A stretch of 64,000 bases of DNA from Vibrio quintilis (GCF_024529975.1 NZ_AP024897.1:372001-436000); one strand, 5' to 3'; shown: positions 1 to 9,893, counted from the stretch's first letter. The notes: generated from the sequence alone by a model not told the origin. Made by a program: numbers and translations.

Positions 1-450
1 GTAGTACTGTCTGATTCGATCATCATTCGGATCATCTTTAAACAGGTACTCAGCTGAGTTTTTTTTATGCAGCATATAGTAGGTATGTAAAAGTCGTCCG
101 AGTTGCTTTTCCTGCTTTTGTTTTTTCTTTTCAATGAGATGAATTTTCTGTTCTGTTTTAGCCAGACTTTGATTTGAGTCACGCAGCAGTTTCTTTGTTG
201 AAACGATCTGTTTTCCCAGAGAGGAGATACTTAATTCTTGCCGTTTTAATGTGCTTTGCAGTTTATCGAGTTGTTTCGATTGCTTGTTTAATGAACTTTG
301 TTGCCGGGATATCTCCGTTTTAACTCCTTGAAGCTCCTGCTGAGGGGCGGACAGTCCAATCTGAGGAAATAAGGTAAACAGCACACAAAAAGCAGAAAAG
401 AGTATGGCAGGTATGCTGGTAAAAAACCGGATGATGAAAGTCTGATTCAT
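1..450 (-). CDS. envC: EnvC murein hydrolase activator, N-terminal 150 residues (cut by window edge)
   Basis: Open frame from ATG at 450 to the window edge. Residues 1-31 form a hydrophobic export signal. The rest is a long Lys/Gln/Ser-rich coiled coil (about residues 35-125), then a segment with RLLHTYYMLHKKN, as in the first coiled-coil domain of EnvC. From family knowledge EnvC is a periplasmic, FtsEX-linked activator of the septal amidases AmiA/AmiB; its C-terminal LytM domain would lie outside the window. It follows gpmI on the same strand, as in E. coli gpmM-envC, but a terminator hairpin at 541-570 separates them. An AmiB amidase, its likely client, is encoded at 15060. Confidence 0.85.
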   Translation of the reverse strand, partial: MNQTFIIRFFTSIPAILFSAFCVLFTLFPQIGLSAPQQELQGVKTEISRQQSSLNKQSKQLDKLQSTLKRQELSISSLGKQIVSTKKLLRDSNQSLAKTEQKIHLIEKKKQKQEKQLGRLLHTYYMLHKKNSAEYLFKDDPNDDRIRQYY

Positions 451-540
451 TTTTCTTATATATCTCTCAGAAGATGTATCACAGTATACAGAAAGCTACA
501 GAATCAATGATATTGAAATTTAGAATTTTGTCATAGTTCT

Positions 541-570
541 AAAAAACAGCCCCGTTTTATGACGGGGCTG
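541..570 (-). terminator. Intrinsic terminator between gpmI and envC
   Basis: A 9-bp GC-rich stem, CAGCCCCGT (547-555) with ACGGGGCTG (562-570), and a 6-nt loop. On the minus strand it is followed by six T residues (546-541). It lies 23 bp after the gpmI stop, so gpmI transcription should end or be attenuated before envC. Confidence 0.85.
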
Positions 571-592
571 CTGAAGATCGGGAACGAAGGTA

Positions 593-2122
593 TCAGAATA
601 ATGGCTTGCCTGACATTTCTTCCGGTATTTCTGTCTCTGTTAACGCCAGCATTGTTGGTGCTAAGTCAGATAGTTTACCGCCGTCTTTCAGTTGAATGTC
701 TTTGCTTCCAACATAGATAAGAGGAACTGGCAGATTTGTATGTGCTGTATGAGTTCCGCCTGTTGCCGGATCAACCATCATTTCTGCATTACCATGGTCT
801 GCAGTAATCAATAGCTGACCATCAACTTCTTTAATGGCTTCAACCACACGCCCGATACAATGATCAACAGCTTCACAAGCTTTGACGGCAGCATCATAAA
901 CGCCTGTGTGGCCCACCATATCTCCATTTGGGTAGTTACAGATAATTGCGTCATACTTGCCCGATTTAATTGATGCAACGAGCTTATCTGTCAGTTCGCC
1001 GGAACTCATTTCTGGTTGTAAATCGTAAGTTGCAACTTTCGGTGAGGCAACGAGTTGACGTTCTTCACCTTCAAACTCATCTTCTACACCGCCGTTGAAG
1101 AAGAATGTGACGTGAGCATACTTTTCTGTTTCAGAAATACGTAGCTGAGATTTACCTGCTTTGGATAACCACTCACCATATGTATTTGCCAGTGAAGCTG
1201 GTGGATAAGCACAGGAAAGAGGAATATCCGCAGCGTATTGCGTCAGCATGACAAAATCAACTTCAGGGAACTTCGCTCTCTCAAATCCGGCGAAATCAGA
1301 AACAAAAGTCCGGGTGATTTGACGCGCACGGTCTGCACGATAGTTCATAAATATAACGGCATCACCATCGTTGATGGCTGCCGAGTCTTCACCAGCGCTC
1401 TGAATCACCGTTGGCTTAACGAATTCATCATTTTCATCCCGGCTGTAAGCGGCCTGAAGGCCTGCAACAGCAGATTCCGCAGTGTATTCGCCCTGGCCCT
1501 GGGTCAGTAAAACATATGCTTTTTCTACGCGATCCCAGTTGTTATCACGATCCATTGCATAGTAACGACCGACAAGTGATGCGACCCGACCTTTACCAAG
1601 TTTAGTGAATAGCTCTTCAAAACGTTTCAGAGAATTTTCAGCACTGCGTGGTGGCGTATCACGTCCATCAAGGAAGCAGTGAAGATAGATTTTTTCTGCG
1701 CCGCGGGCTGCAGCGAGTTCTACAGCAGCATAGATATGATCCTCATGGGAGTGAACACCACCAGGAGACATTAAACCCATCAGATGAACTGCTTTGCCAG
1801 CTTTAACCGCTTTATCAATCGCAGCCGTCAAAACTTCATTTTGTTGGAATTCACCATCAGCAATTGCTTTGGTAATCCGGGTCAGATCCTGATAAACGAT
1901 CCGGCCGGCACCAATATTTGTATGGCCAACTTCTGAGTTGCCCATTTGGCCGTCTGGCAGGCCGACATCCATTCCTGAAGCAGAAATCAATGTATTCGGG
2001 TTATTCTGTAAAAGGCTGTCAATAACAGGTGTATTGGCATTATTGACAGCATTGTTATCATTATCTTCTCGGTAACCCCAACCATCAAGAATGACCAGAG
2101 CCATAGGCTTCTTCGTTGACAT
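593..2122 (-). CDS. gpmI: 2,3-bisphosphoglycerate-independent phosphoglycerate mutase
   Basis: 509 aa, full length for the family. It interconverts 3- and 2-phosphoglycerate in cytosolic glycolysis/gluconeogenesis using two Mn ions. Visible motifs are the N-terminal metal Asp in ILDGWG (D13), the phosphoserine loop [14 protein letters not shown] (catalytic S63), the [11 protein letters not shown] and GRYYAMDRD substrate motifs, and C-terminal metal ligands in GDMVGHTG and TADHGNAE. The ATG at 2122 is preceded by GAGG at good spacing. The next gene is envC beyond a strong terminator. Also called gpmM. Confidence 0.97.
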   Translation of the reverse strand: MSTKKPMALVILDGWGYREDNDNNAVNNANTPVIDSLLQNNPNTLISASGMDVGLPDGQMGNSEVGHTNIGAGRIVYQDLTRITKAIADGEFQQNEVLTAAIDKAVKAGKAVHLMGLMSPGGVHSHEDHIYAAVELAAARGAEKIYLHCFLDGRDTPPRSAENSLKRFEELFTKLGKGRVASLVGRYYAMDRDNNWDRVEKAYVLLTQGQGEYTAESAVAGLQAAYSRDENDEFVKPTVIQSAGEDSAAINDGDAVIFMNYRADRARQITRTFVSDFAGFERAKFPEVDFVMLTQYAADIPLSCAYPPASLANTYGEWLSKAGKSQLRISETEKYAHVTFFFNGGVEDEFEGEERQLVASPKVATYDLQPEMSSGELTDKLVASIKSGKYDAIICNYPNGDMVGHTGVYDAAVKACEAVDHCIGRVVEAIKEVDGQLLITADHGNAEMMVDPATGGTHTAHTNLPVPLIYVGSKDIQLKDGGKLSDLAPTMLALTETEIPEEMSGKPLF

Positions 2123-2282
2123 ACTGTTGACCTCGTCAAATTCAAAACTAAATTTAAAAAACTAACGTAATTTTACTACACTTTATGACATGTGATGAGG
2201 GGTAAGATCAATGATTATCCCTATCAAATCAATCAATATTTTCATATTGATATCTGCTCTATTGCTTATTATATTGTAATAT

Positions 2283-3164
2283 TTAGTACACCAGCATTGC
2301 TGTACCGATAACAGCAATCATAGCACCAAACCATGCAAAACGGTTCGGTCTTTGTTTGGTGTATAACCACAAAACCGGTAGCAATATAATCGGGGTTGTT
2401 GAAGACAGAAGCGCAACCATTCCCACATTTCCTTTCTGTAATGCGTACATGATCAGTGTCATCCCTACAGCCATCGCCAGAAAGCCATTGAGAAGTGTTA
2501 TCCAAAAGATCCGGAGCGTTATCGGTAACGTTGGCCGGGCAATGCGGGTACCGGTCAGAAATAATACGCCATGGGCAGCAAAAGCTGCGATCATTCTGAC
2601 CGCTGAGGCCGCGACAGGATCAGTACCGGATTGCATGACTGGTTTCGCAAGAATTCCGCCCAAGGCCTGACATAAAGCCGCGAGCAACCCAAGTAATATG
2701 CCTGCCCAGATATTACCATGAATCGTTTCGAGTTCTCCGGGATTAGATTTTTTGAAGAAAATCGCAATCACTACCCCCCCAAAAACAAGCAGCGAACCTG
2801 ATAGCTCCGTGATTGTCATTGTCTCGCCAAAAATGAAAAAACCGAGAATTGCTGAAAAAACAGCGTGGCATGAAAACAGTAACCCGGCCTGGCGTGGGCC
2901 CATGCGGTTAAAACATGCGAAAAGCGCAGTATCGCCAATAAAGATACCGATGAATCCAGATAGCGCCATCGGCAGAAGGTCATGAACCTGTATTGTTGAC
3001 CAGCCACCATTTACAATTGCCATCACTGACAGGATGATGAAAGTGCATCCCATGCGCCATCTGCTGTAAGAGAAGGTTCCTAAGTGTCTTGCCGGTATGA
3101 CAGACAACAAGCTTGATACTGCCCATAAAAAAGCAGCAGCTAATGCGAACCACTCATATCCCAT
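2283..3164 (-). CDS. DMT-superfamily (EamA) membrane transporter
   Basis: 293 aa with about ten hydrophobic segments arranged as two EamA repeats (roughly residues 5-135 and 150-290). Typical features are the WAVSSLL start, the GFIGIFIGDTALF turn with small residues in the first repeat and the matching LNGFLAMAVGMTLIMYAL in the second. Members export amino acids, nucleobases or other small metabolites across the inner membrane; the substrate cannot be read from sequence. It stands between gpmI and an SLC13 transporter and is probably transcribed alone. The Shine-Dalgarno for ATG 3164 is weak. Confidence 0.8.
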   Translation of the reverse strand: MGYEWFALAAAFLWAVSSLLSVIPARHLGTFSYSRWRMGCTFIILSVMAIVNGGWSTIQVHDLLPMALSGFIGIFIGDTALFACFNRMGPRQAGLLFSCHAVFSAILGFFIFGETMTITELSGSLLVFGGVVIAIFFKKSNPGELETIHGNIWAGILLGLLAALCQALGGILAKPVMQSGTDPVAASAVRMIAAFAAHGVLFLTGTRIARPTLPITLRIFWITLLNGFLAMAVGMTLIMYALQKGNVGMVALLSSTTPIILLPVLWLYTKQRPNRFAWFGAMIAVIGTAMLVY

Positions 3165-3302
3165 ACACTGGTTGCCCCATCTTCAAAACGCGAAAAAGGG
3201 CTTCAATATGCCTGAAGCTGATAAGAATGCAAAAGATTTATTTGCCTGGTTGCAGGCTCTGATGTGACAGTTGCTTTTGTCTGCCAGAGCCTGTTTTTGA
3301 GG

Positions 3303-4736
3303 TCAGGTCAGAATCATGGCAGCAATATAAACGATCAGTAAACCGGCTGTGCCTATAATCAGACCGGTTTTTGCCATGTCTTTACTTTCAATCAGTCCTG
3401 TAGAATAGGCCAGAGAGTTTGGTGGTGTGGAGACCGGTAAAATCATGCCCAGCGATGCTGAAAACGCGACCACAACAAGCAGTCCCTGAAGTCCGCCCAT
3501 GGATTCAAGGCTTGTCATTGAACTACCGATAGCTGCAGCAATTGGCATCAATAAGTTAGCTGTTGCTGTGTTGGACATAAAATTAGCCATAATCCAGCAC
3601 ACAAGAGACAGGGTAATAATAATTAATATAGGTGATAAGCTTTGATAATCAATCGCATTTGCCATTGCCAGTGCTAATCCGGTTTTCTCCAGACCAATCC
3701 CTATTGCAATACCTCCGGCGACCAGCCAGAGTACATCCCAGTTGATTTGCTTTAATTCATTCTTCCCCATGATGCCAGTCAGGGTAAAGACTGCCAGAGG
3801 AATGATTGAAACAACATAGGTGTTCATCCCATGAATTGATGTTGTCATCCACAGTAGTATGGTGACAGCAAAAGTAATGTAAACCGTCATTGCCTGCCAT
3901 GTCTTTCCAAACTCTCCATCGAGATTCAGAGTGAGTTGTTCCTGCGCAGAAGGAAAAAGTTTTTGCAACAGGAACCAGGCGAGCGTGAGCTGAATAAACA
4001 CGAACGGGAGCCCCATCATCATCCAGGATAAAAAGCTGATTGAATTTTCTCCGGTAAGATATTGAAGCGCAATGGCGTTCGGTGGTGTGCCTATCGGGGT
4101 TGCAATTCCGCCGGTATTCGCAGCAACAGGAATGCAAAGCACAAGAGCTTTGATGCCTTTGTCCCCCGACTGCGATGAAGCAACTATCGGACCGAGCAAC
4201 GCAAGCATCATCACTGTTGTCGCAGTATTTGACATGAACATAGAGAAGCAGGCCGTAATCAACATCAGACCCAGCATAATGAATTTTGGCTGCTTGCCGA
4301 ACGGGCGGAGTAAAACGCGGGCAAGGTTGTTGTCTAATTCATATTTGGATGCTGCGATAGCCAGCGCAAAACCGCCCATGAACAGAATGATGATCGGAGA
4401 TGAGAAGGCGCTGAATATATCGGTATAAGAAATGAGTGTGCCAAATTCATGTCCCTCCGGCGGTTTTCTGAACCAGTGCAGACCTTTATTGGAGATCATA
4501 ATCAGTTCAAGGGTAATGATTAAAATGGATGTCGCGAAAACGGGAACCGGTTCAAGTACCCAGAGTAATGCAGCTAACAGGAAAATAGCCAGTAACCTGT
4601 GCTGAATCAGGGTTAATTCTGGAATTGGTATACTATCAACAGGCAGCCATAAAAGAATCAATGGTGGCAGAAAACACAAGATGAGTTTAATGAATTGTTT
4701 CAAACTGATGGCTGGCATAGGGAGTCTCGCAATCAT
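3303..4736 (-). CDS. SLC13/DASS-family sodium-coupled anion (dicarboxylate) transporter
   Basis: 477 aa with 11 or more membrane segments. Both DASS signature repeats are present: MSNTATTVMMLALLGP in the N-half and MSNTATANLLMPIAAAIG in the C-half. These are the Ser-Asn-Thr sites that bind Na+ and substrate carboxylates. The following GGIATPIGTPPNAIAL and GMILPVSTPPNSLAYSTG loops also fit. Family substrates are C4-dicarboxylates, citrate or sulfate; the precise one is unknown here. The ATG at 4718 (MPAISLKQ) has GAG at good spacing and may be the true start instead of 4736. Confidence 0.85.
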   Translation of the reverse strand: MIARLPMPAISLKQFIKLILCFLPPLILLWLPVDSIPIPELTLIQHRLLAIFLLAALLWVLEPVPVFATSILIITLELIMISNKGLHWFRKPPEGHEFGTLISYTDIFSAFSSPIIILFMGGFALAIAASKYELDNNLARVLLRPFGKQPKFIMLGLMLITACFSMFMSNTATTVMMLALLGPIVASSQSGDKGIKALVLCIPVAANTGGIATPIGTPPNAIALQYLTGENSISFLSWMMMGLPFVFIQLTLAWFLLQKLFPSAQEQLTLNLDGEFGKTWQAMTVYITFAVTILLWMTTSIHGMNTYVVSIIPLAVFTLTGIMGKNELKQINWDVLWLVAGGIAIGIGLEKTGLALAMANAIDYQSLSPILIIITLSLVCWIMANFMSNTATANLLMPIAAAIGSSMTSLESMGGLQGLLVVVAFSASLGMILPVSTPPNSLAYSTGLIESKDMAKTGLIIGTAGLLIVYIAAMILT

Positions 4737-4861
4737 TATTTACTTAAAAGAAGATAATGAATTTAGTCAGATTGATCCCGGAGAAGGTTAATATTTTTGA
4801 GGTGAATACTAAAAAAAGAACTGATTATTGGTGCTGATCAAATATACGGCTGATCTGACAT

Positions 4862-4889
4862 GAAAAAGAGAAGGCATGATTGCCTTCTC
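4862..4889 (-). terminator. Intrinsic terminator after the protease-lipoprotein pair
   Basis: Stem GAGAAGGCA (4868-4876) with TGCCTTCTC (4881-4889), loop TGAT. On the minus strand it is followed by a TTTTTC tract at 4867-4862. It lies 11 bp past the lipoprotein stop and closes that transcription unit. Confidence 0.8.
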
Positions 4890-4900
4890 CTGAAAATGGA

Positions 4901-5257
4901 TTACTTCCCTTTTTTGACAAAAGGGGAGGCTTTCGGGTTTGCCAGTTCGACCTCTTTCTTAAGCAACTGATCGTCCAGTGGCAGTGAAAAAGTATCAAAG
5001 AAAGGCATTCTTTTACAGAGATCCTGTGTCGTCTGTAAGACTGAGATGACGGCATGATCTCCATTGATTTCATCGGTACGAATTGCAAAATAATTGCTCT
5101 GCGCACATCCGTTTGATTGTGCTTTGAATGTCAGCACATTTTGATTGATATGATAACTCTCCAAAGGAATAACTTCTCCCTGAACTGAGTCAGCAGAGCA
5201 GGATGAAATGCTCATTGCAATGCCTCCTATAAAGAGTAGTGTCCATAATTTATGCAT
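4901..5257 (-). CDS. Small predicted lipoprotein, function unknown
   Basis: 118 aa. Residues 1-19 form a short signal peptide ending in a lipobox-like ISSC, so the mature protein would start at a lipidated Cys20. The mature part (about 99 aa) has two further cysteines, in NGCAQSN and QDLCKRM, and a Lys-rich end (FVKKGK). No family was recognised. The ATG at 5257 lies 8 bp inside the end of the protease gene, so the two are translationally coupled and share one terminator. The coupling suggests a role linked to the protease, for example an inhibitor or surface partner, but this is inference only. Confidence 0.7.
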   Translation of the reverse strand: MHKLWTLLFIGGIAMSISSCSADSVQGEVIPLESYHINQNVLTFKAQSNGCAQSNYFAIRTDEINGDHAVISVLQTTQDLCKRMPFFDTFSLPLDDQLLKKEVELANPKASPFVKKGK

Positions 5258-6542
5258 GATCCAAGGCCTTTTTTCTTCTGGACATATAAGCGAATATTGC
5301 GAATAGTCCTAATCCAAGTGACGCACCACTACTTGATTTTGTTGAAGTTGTGGTTGTGGTATCAGAGCTGCTGGTCGTGATGAACGACGTGTTCATTTTC
5401 AACTCTGAAGATTGTGAATGATCTGTGGTGACAGTGATTGTTGAACGTTTTGTTGTGGTTGTTACTGTCGTACTACCGGATGTGGTTGAAGTGGATGATG
5501 ATGTCGGAGATGCGGTTGCCGTTGCTACATCAACCTGTACAGTCAGCTGACAAGTGTCATCTTGTGCTAATTCGGATGTACAGGTATTTCCGGTTAATGT
5601 AAAACCTGCAGGCAGAGCAATATTCGTGATATCAAATGATTCGCTGCTATAGTTGCGTAGCGGAAACTGCAGTGTTAATTGTGTCGCATCTGAATTAGTA
5701 TAATATTTATTCTGCGTGTAACTTACGCCATCCGTTTTTTCTGTAATCCACCCCTGATTGAAATAACCAGCATTCGCATACACCCCGTACGCATTGGATT
5801 GAGCACATCCGATTCCCCAGCTTACAATGCCGACCTGCTTATAAGTTCCGTTATCATTGTAAAGTAGTGGACCGCCACTATCTCCCTGACAGGAATCTTT
5901 CCCTCCCTCAGCGTAGCCGGCACAGATTGCATCTTCTCCGACAGTGCTGTAGCTGCCACCTATATTTTGGCAGGTACTGCGATCAACATAGGGTACATCG
6001 ACCTGATACAGAATATTTGGGTAATCATTGGTCGTGGTTGACAGGTTTCCCCATCCCATGACGGTTAAATCCGGATTACTTGCTTCCAGAGAGTCAACGA
6101 GTGAATTGGTTGCTAATTCAACACTGGTCGAGGTGAGCTCCTGCTTTAACTCAATGATGGCAATATCATTTGAGAACGTATTGGCGTTGTAGTCTTCATG
6201 CATATAAATCGCCTGAACACCAACCCGTTGACCTTCTGTATCTTCATTCGATAAATCATGGATGCCAACAGATACTTCAATATCATCAGGAGACATTTTG
6301 TTGACACAGTGAGAGGCAGTCAGGACATAACGTCCACCAATGAAACTGGCACCACAAAACTGCCCCTGATAGGCGTCACTTCCCTCAGATATAACTGCTG
6401 TCATAAATGGCCAGTCGCCTTTTGCTGCCTGTGTACCATTGATAATCCGGGAAGTGTCAGGCCCGGCGCTGGCAAATGCCGGGGTAAGGGAAACACATAA
6501 AGCGACACTAACTGATACATTGCCGTATAAACTATTTTTCAT
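5250..6542 (-). CDS. Secreted trypsin-like serine protease with GlyGly-CTERM-like anchor
   Basis: 430 aa. A signal peptide (about residues 1-26) is followed by a short propeptide ending before IINGTQAA. The S1 triad is complete: H78 in LTASHC, D126 in SNDIAII, S222 in CQGDSGGP. D216, six residues before the serine, predicts trypsin-like cleavage after Lys/Arg. A C-terminal domain (about 275-345) is followed by a Ser/Thr-rich linker and a tail of Gly-rich segment, hydrophobic helix and SRRKK. That tail is the GlyGly-CTERM pattern used by Vibrio Ves proteases for type II secretion and rhombosortase processing, but the Gly pair is GA here. AAGGAG precedes the ATG at 6542. Confidence 0.9.
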   Translation of the reverse strand: MKNSLYGNVSVSVALCVSLTPAFASAGPDTSRIINGTQAAKGDWPFMTAVISEGSDAYQGQFCGASFIGGRYVLTASHCVNKMSPDDIEVSVGIHDLSNEDTEGQRVGVQAIYMHEDYNANTFSNDIAIIELKQELTSTSVELATNSLVDSLEASNPDLTVMGWGNLSTTTNDYPNILYQVDVPYVDRSTCQNIGGSYSTVGEDAICAGYAEGGKDSCQGDSGGPLLYNDNGTYKQVGIVSWGIGCAQSNAYGVYANAGYFNQGWITEKTDGVSYTQNKYYTNSDATQLTLQFPLRNYSSESFDITNIALPAGFTLTGNTCTSELAQDDTCQLTVQVDVATATASPTSSSTSTTSGSTTVTTTTKRSTITVTTDHSQSSELKMNTSFITTSSSDTTTTTSTKSSSGASLGLGLFAIFAYMSRRKKALDHA

Positions 6543-6644
6543 TTCCGCTCCTTGAATATGCCTTTTCAGCTATGTTAAGCGAGAGCAGACCCGATCTTTG
6601 CGTGTCTGAATCCATTCTTTGCAATATAGCATATCAACGGGAAA

Positions 6645-7502
6645 CTATGACTGATGAGCATAAGGTGCCCCCATTCGGGTAGGAATATCTTTACTCATCA
6701 TGTCGTCGAAGTGAACGGCGTCTTTTGCAAATAAGTTAATGACGGTTGAACCGAGCTTAAACCGCCCCATTTCCTGACCTTTTTGCAAAACAACAGCTTT
6801 TTCCCCATCTGAGGGGTAGGTCCAGCGGTATATGGTATTGCCACGGGGTGGTGTTATGGTTCCCGCCCAGGTGACTTCAATACTCCCCACAATTGTGGCC
6901 CCAACAAGAACCTGTGCCATTGGACCGAATTCTGTGTCGAAAATACACACTAAACGTTCATTTCTGGCGAAAAGGTTTGGCACATTTTCGGCAGTCAGCG
7001 GATTGACGGAAAACAGATCTCCCGGAATATAAATCATTTGCTGTAATGTGCCATCACAGGGCATATGGACCCGGTGGTAATCCCGGGGAGAAAGGTACAG
7101 GGTTGCAAATCCGCCATCTGTGAATTTTTCTGCCAGCCCTGAGTCACCACCTAATAATTCCAGGGCTGAGAAGGTATGTCCTTTGGCCTGAATCAGTTTG
7201 CCGTCTATGATTGGACCAAACTGACTGACGCAGGCATCTGCCGGATAAGTCAGAATTGATGGTTCAGATGTAACCGGCCGGGCTTCCGGCTTGAGTTCGC
7301 GGACAAAAAAATCGTTAAATGTTTTGTAGTAATCAGGATCGGGATGAAGGGCTTCATCCATATTGACTTTATATTGTTTGATAAACAGGCGAATCGCAGC
7401 GGTCGTTAAAAAACCAGCTCTTGCTGAAGCCAGTTTTCCTGTCAGGCGGGTTAAAGTATGTTGAGGCAGCCAGTATTGGAGGCCAACTTTAAATTTATCC
7501 AT
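6645..7502 (-). CDS. psd: Phosphatidylserine decarboxylase
   Basis: 285 aa from the ATG at 7502. An ATG nine bases upstream (7511) is almost adjacent to the AGGA ribosome-binding site, which is correctly spaced for 7502. The enzyme converts phosphatidylserine to phosphatidylethanolamine at the inner membrane. Family marks are the [11 protein letters not shown] segment near residue 60, the DYHRVHMP motif and the C-terminal LGST (in FKLGSTVIN), where self-cleavage makes the pyruvoyl group on the serine. It follows rsgA by 97 bp, matching the enterobacterial rsgA-psd order. Confidence 0.96.
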   Translation of the reverse strand: MDKFKVGLQYWLPQHTLTRLTGKLASARAGFLTTAAIRLFIKQYKVNMDEALHPDPDYYKTFNDFFVRELKPEARPVTSEPSILTYPADACVSQFGPIIDGKLIQAKGHTFSALELLGGDSGLAEKFTDGGFATLYLSPRDYHRVHMPCDGTLQQMIYIPGDLFSVNPLTAENVPNLFARNERLVCIFDTEFGPMAQVLVGATIVGSIEVTWAGTITPPRGNTIYRWTYPSDGEKAVVLQKGQEMGRFKLGSTVINLFAKDAVHFDDMMSKDIPTRMGAPYAHQS

Positions 7503-7599
7503 GAATATCATTCCTATGAAGGATGCAATATGAAATAAGCAATCAAAAATGTTACTTAAATTCTTTTATCTTGTCAGCTGTCTTGTTTATTTGACGATT

Positions 7600-8661
7600 T
7601 TATAAATCAGCCCGTTTGTTTTTTGAAAATTGACGGTTGGCTTTATTTTCTTTCAGACTTTCCAGGATCTTGTGATAGTTTTCAAATCTGACCGGGTTTA
7701 TTTTCCCTTGTTCCAGCGCTTCAATGATTAAACATCCGGGATCATCTTTATGTTTACAATCTCTGAATTTACATCCACCTAAGTATGGACGAAATTCTAT
7801 AAATGCCTGCGTAACTTCTTCATCGGATAAATGCCATAAGCCAAATTCTCTGACTCCCGGTGAATCGATCAAATTGCCCCCGGTTGGTATGTGGTAAAGG
7901 CGGGCAGCTGTGGTGGTATGTTGCCCTAATCCGGAATTCTCTGAAATTTTGCCTTCTTCAACCGCCTCTTCCAGCATCGGGATAATCGCATTAACCAAGC
8001 TCGATTTACCCACCCCGGACTGACCAACAAAAATATTCGTATTGTCTTTCAGGAGCGTTTCCAGATCTTCAATCCCTTCTCCGGATTCTTTACTGACAAA
8101 AAGAGAGGTATAGCCCAGGTCAGTATAAACATTAAACATGTCTGTTAACTCAGTGCGTTCCTGTTGCGAGAGCAAATCAATTTTATTTAAAACTAAAACA
8201 GGGTGAATCCCCAGTGTTTCAGCCGCTACCAGGTAACGGTCAATAATATTAAATGAAAGTTCAGGCACAACTGAGGAGACAATGATCATCTGATCGACAT
8301 TTGCAGCCACAGGTTTGAGACCATCATAATAATCTGGCCGTGTTAAAACCGACTTTCTTGGCTCAACAGCTTCAATGACACCAGCGATACCTGCCATACT
8401 TTCTAAACCCGGACGCCACATCACGTGATCACCGGAGACCAGTGTTTCAATGCCTCTGCGCAGATTACACCGATGGACTTCCTGTGTTTCAGCATCTTCA
8501 ACATCCGCATGCTGTCCAAAACGGCTGATGATAAGTCCGGGCTTCGGGCCGCCCAGCATGGTTTCGTCCCATTCTACAGATGTTTCTTTCTGTAATCGTT
8601 TGGTTTGGTTATGTCGGACTCGCCGGACTTGCCCTTTGGTTAAATTCTTTCTTTTTGCCAC
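7600..8661 (-). CDS. rsgA: Ribosome small-subunit-dependent GTPase A (30S maturation factor)
   Basis: 353 aa. A basic N-terminus (MAKRKNLTKGQVRRVRHNQ) leads into an OB fold. The circularly permuted GTPase domain follows, with motif order G4 (LNKIDLL), G1 (GQSGVGKSSLVN), then G3 (DSPGVREF). The C-terminal zinc finger shows GGCKFRDCKHKDDPGC. It acts late in 30S assembly. It is divergent from orn across a 155-bp intergenic region and is followed by psd. Confidence 0.96.
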   Translation of the reverse strand: MAKRKNLTKGQVRRVRHNQTKRLQKETSVEWDETMLGGPKPGLIISRFGQHADVEDAETQEVHRCNLRRGIETLVSGDHVMWRPGLESMAGIAGVIEAVEPRKSVLTRPDYYDGLKPVAANVDQMIIVSSVVPELSFNIIDRYLVAAETLGIHPVLVLNKIDLLSQQERTELTDMFNVYTDLGYTSLFVSKESGEGIEDLETLLKDNTNIFVGQSGVGKSSLVNAIIPMLEEAVEEGKISENSGLGQHTTTAARLYHIPTGGNLIDSPGVREFGLWHLSDEEVTQAFIEFRPYLGGCKFRDCKHKDDPGCLIIEALEQGKINPVRFENYHKILESLKENKANRQFSKNKRADL

Positions 8662-8716
8662 GATAAATTACTTTTCATTGTATCCAGGAACAGATGTATT
8701 TGTGTCAGGAAGAACA

Positions 8717-8744
8717 AATCTGCCATAGTTAAAGATGGCAGATT
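8717..8744. repeat. Perfect 10-bp inverted repeat between rsgA and orn
   Basis: AATCTGCCAT (8717-8726) and ATGGCAGATT (8735-8744) are exact reverse complements separated by 8 bp. The element lies midway between two divergent genes, so it could be an operator or an RNA hairpin in the rsgA leader. No T tract follows on either strand. Confidence 0.6.
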
Positions 8745-8816
8745 CTAAACTATCTCACCCAGTTTAATTTGGGTATAGTACCTTTTTTATTGTTAAACCT
8801 GTACAGGTAAGTCTCT

Positions 8817-9362
8817 ATGTCAACAAATGATCAAAACCTGATTTGGATTGATTTAGAAATGACAGGATTAAATCCTGAAGTTCATAAAATTATCGAAATT
8901 GCAACAATTGTCACGGATAGTGAATTGAATATCCTTGCTGAAGGGCCGGTATTTGCTATTCATCAGCCAGAATCAGAGCTGGATAAAATGGATGAATGGT
9001 GTACGAGCACGCATACAGCAAGCGGTTTGGTGGAGCGGGTCCGTCAAAGTCAGGTCGATGAGACATTTGCGGTAGAGCAGACGATCCAGTTTCTTGAGCA
9101 CTGGGTGCCAGAAGGGAAATCACCCATTTGTGGTAACAGCGTTGGTCAGGATCGACGCTTTCTGGTGAAACATATGCCGACCCTTGAAGCATACTTTCAT
9201 TACCGGTATCTGGATGTCAGTACATTAAAAGAACTTGTCAGACGTTGGAAACCTGAAATTCTGGATGGTTTTTCCAAGCAAGGGAGTCACAAGGCTCTGG
9301 ATGATATCCGTGAATCTATTGCTGAACTTCAGTATTATCGCCAAACCGTTTTCAACATTTAA
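8817..9362 (+). CDS. orn: Oligoribonuclease
   Basis: 181 aa, the normal length. It is a DEDDh 3'-to-5' exonuclease that degrades RNA dinucleotides (and pGpG from c-di-GMP breakdown) to mononucleotides. Acidic residues are seen in WIDLEMTGL, the third Asp in [10 protein letters not shown], and the final His and Asp in [12 protein letters not shown]. It is divergent from rsgA and upstream of the tRNA array. Its pGpG activity is relevant to the GGDEF-EAL protein encoded 1.3 kb away. Confidence 0.97.
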   Translation: MSTNDQNLIWIDLEMTGLNPEVHKIIEIATIVTDSELNILAEGPVFAIHQPESELDKMDEWCTSTHTASGLVERVRQSQVDETFAVEQTIQFLEHWVPEGKSPICGNSVGQDRRFLVKHMPTLEAYFHYRYLDVSTLKELVRRWKPEILDGFSKQGSHKALDDIRESIAELQYYRQTVFNI

Positions 9363-9367
9363 AGTCT

Positions 9368-9394
9368 TTTATTGGATAATTTTTATCCAATAAA
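9368..9394 (+). terminator. 12-bp hairpin after orn (possible terminator or 3'-end stabiliser)
   Basis: TTTATTGGATAA (9368-9379) pairs exactly with TTATCCAATAAA (9383-9394) around a 3-nt loop, 6 bp after the orn stop. The stem is AT-rich and is followed by A residues instead of T residues, so efficient intrinsic termination is doubtful. Confidence 0.4.
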
Positions 9395-9425
9395 TAAAAA
9401 AATTCTCTTTTTTTGCGATAAAGAC

Positions 9426-9453
9426 TTGCATCACAAAAAAATGCTCTTATAAT
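9426..9453 (+). promoter_or_regulatory. Sigma-70 promoter of the tRNA array
   Basis: TTGCAT (9426-9431), 16-bp spacer, perfect TATAAT (9448-9453), then a GC-rich discriminator TCGCAGCCC. That discriminator is typical of stringently controlled stable-RNA promoters. The first tRNA starts 34 bp after the -10 box. Confidence 0.8.
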
Positions 9454-9487
9454 TCGCAGCCCTAAACAGCACAAAGCGTTGTTTGTT

Positions 9488-9563
9488 GCGACATTAGCTC
9501 AGTTGGTAGAGCGCAACCTTGCCAAGGTTGAGGTCACGAGTTCGAACCTCGTATGTCGCTCCA
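9488..9563 (+). tRNA. tRNA-Gly (GCC), copy 1
   Basis: 76 nt including the encoded CCA. The acceptor stem is GCGACAT/ATGTCGC, and the anticodon arm CAACC-TTGCCAA-GGTTG reads GCC. The T arm has GTTCGAA. Confidence 0.97.
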
Positions 9564-9602
9564 GATTTTAAATTATTGCTTTCTTCGAGTAATAATTATG
9601 GA

Positions 9603-9679
<77 letters not shown>

Positions 9680-9692
9680 AATTTATATGATT

Positions 9693-9768
9693 GCGACATT
9701 AGCTCAGTTGGTAGAGCGCAACCTTGCCAAGGTTGAGGTCACGAGTTCGAACCTCGTATGTCGCTCCA
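9693..9768 (+). tRNA. tRNA-Gly (GCC), copy 2
   Basis: Identical to the copy at 9488-9563 over all 76 nt, including CCA. It begins 13 bp after the first fMet gene. Confidence 0.97.
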
Positions 9769-9803
9769 GAATTCAAAATATTATCATCATTGATAATAAC
9801 GGA

Positions 9804-9880
<77 letters not shown>

Positions 9881-9893
9881 AATTTATATTGTT

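Noticed and set aside
9383..9425. Strong terminator after orn
   Set aside because: The 12-bp hairpin is followed by A residues, so it was kept only as a low-confidence structure.
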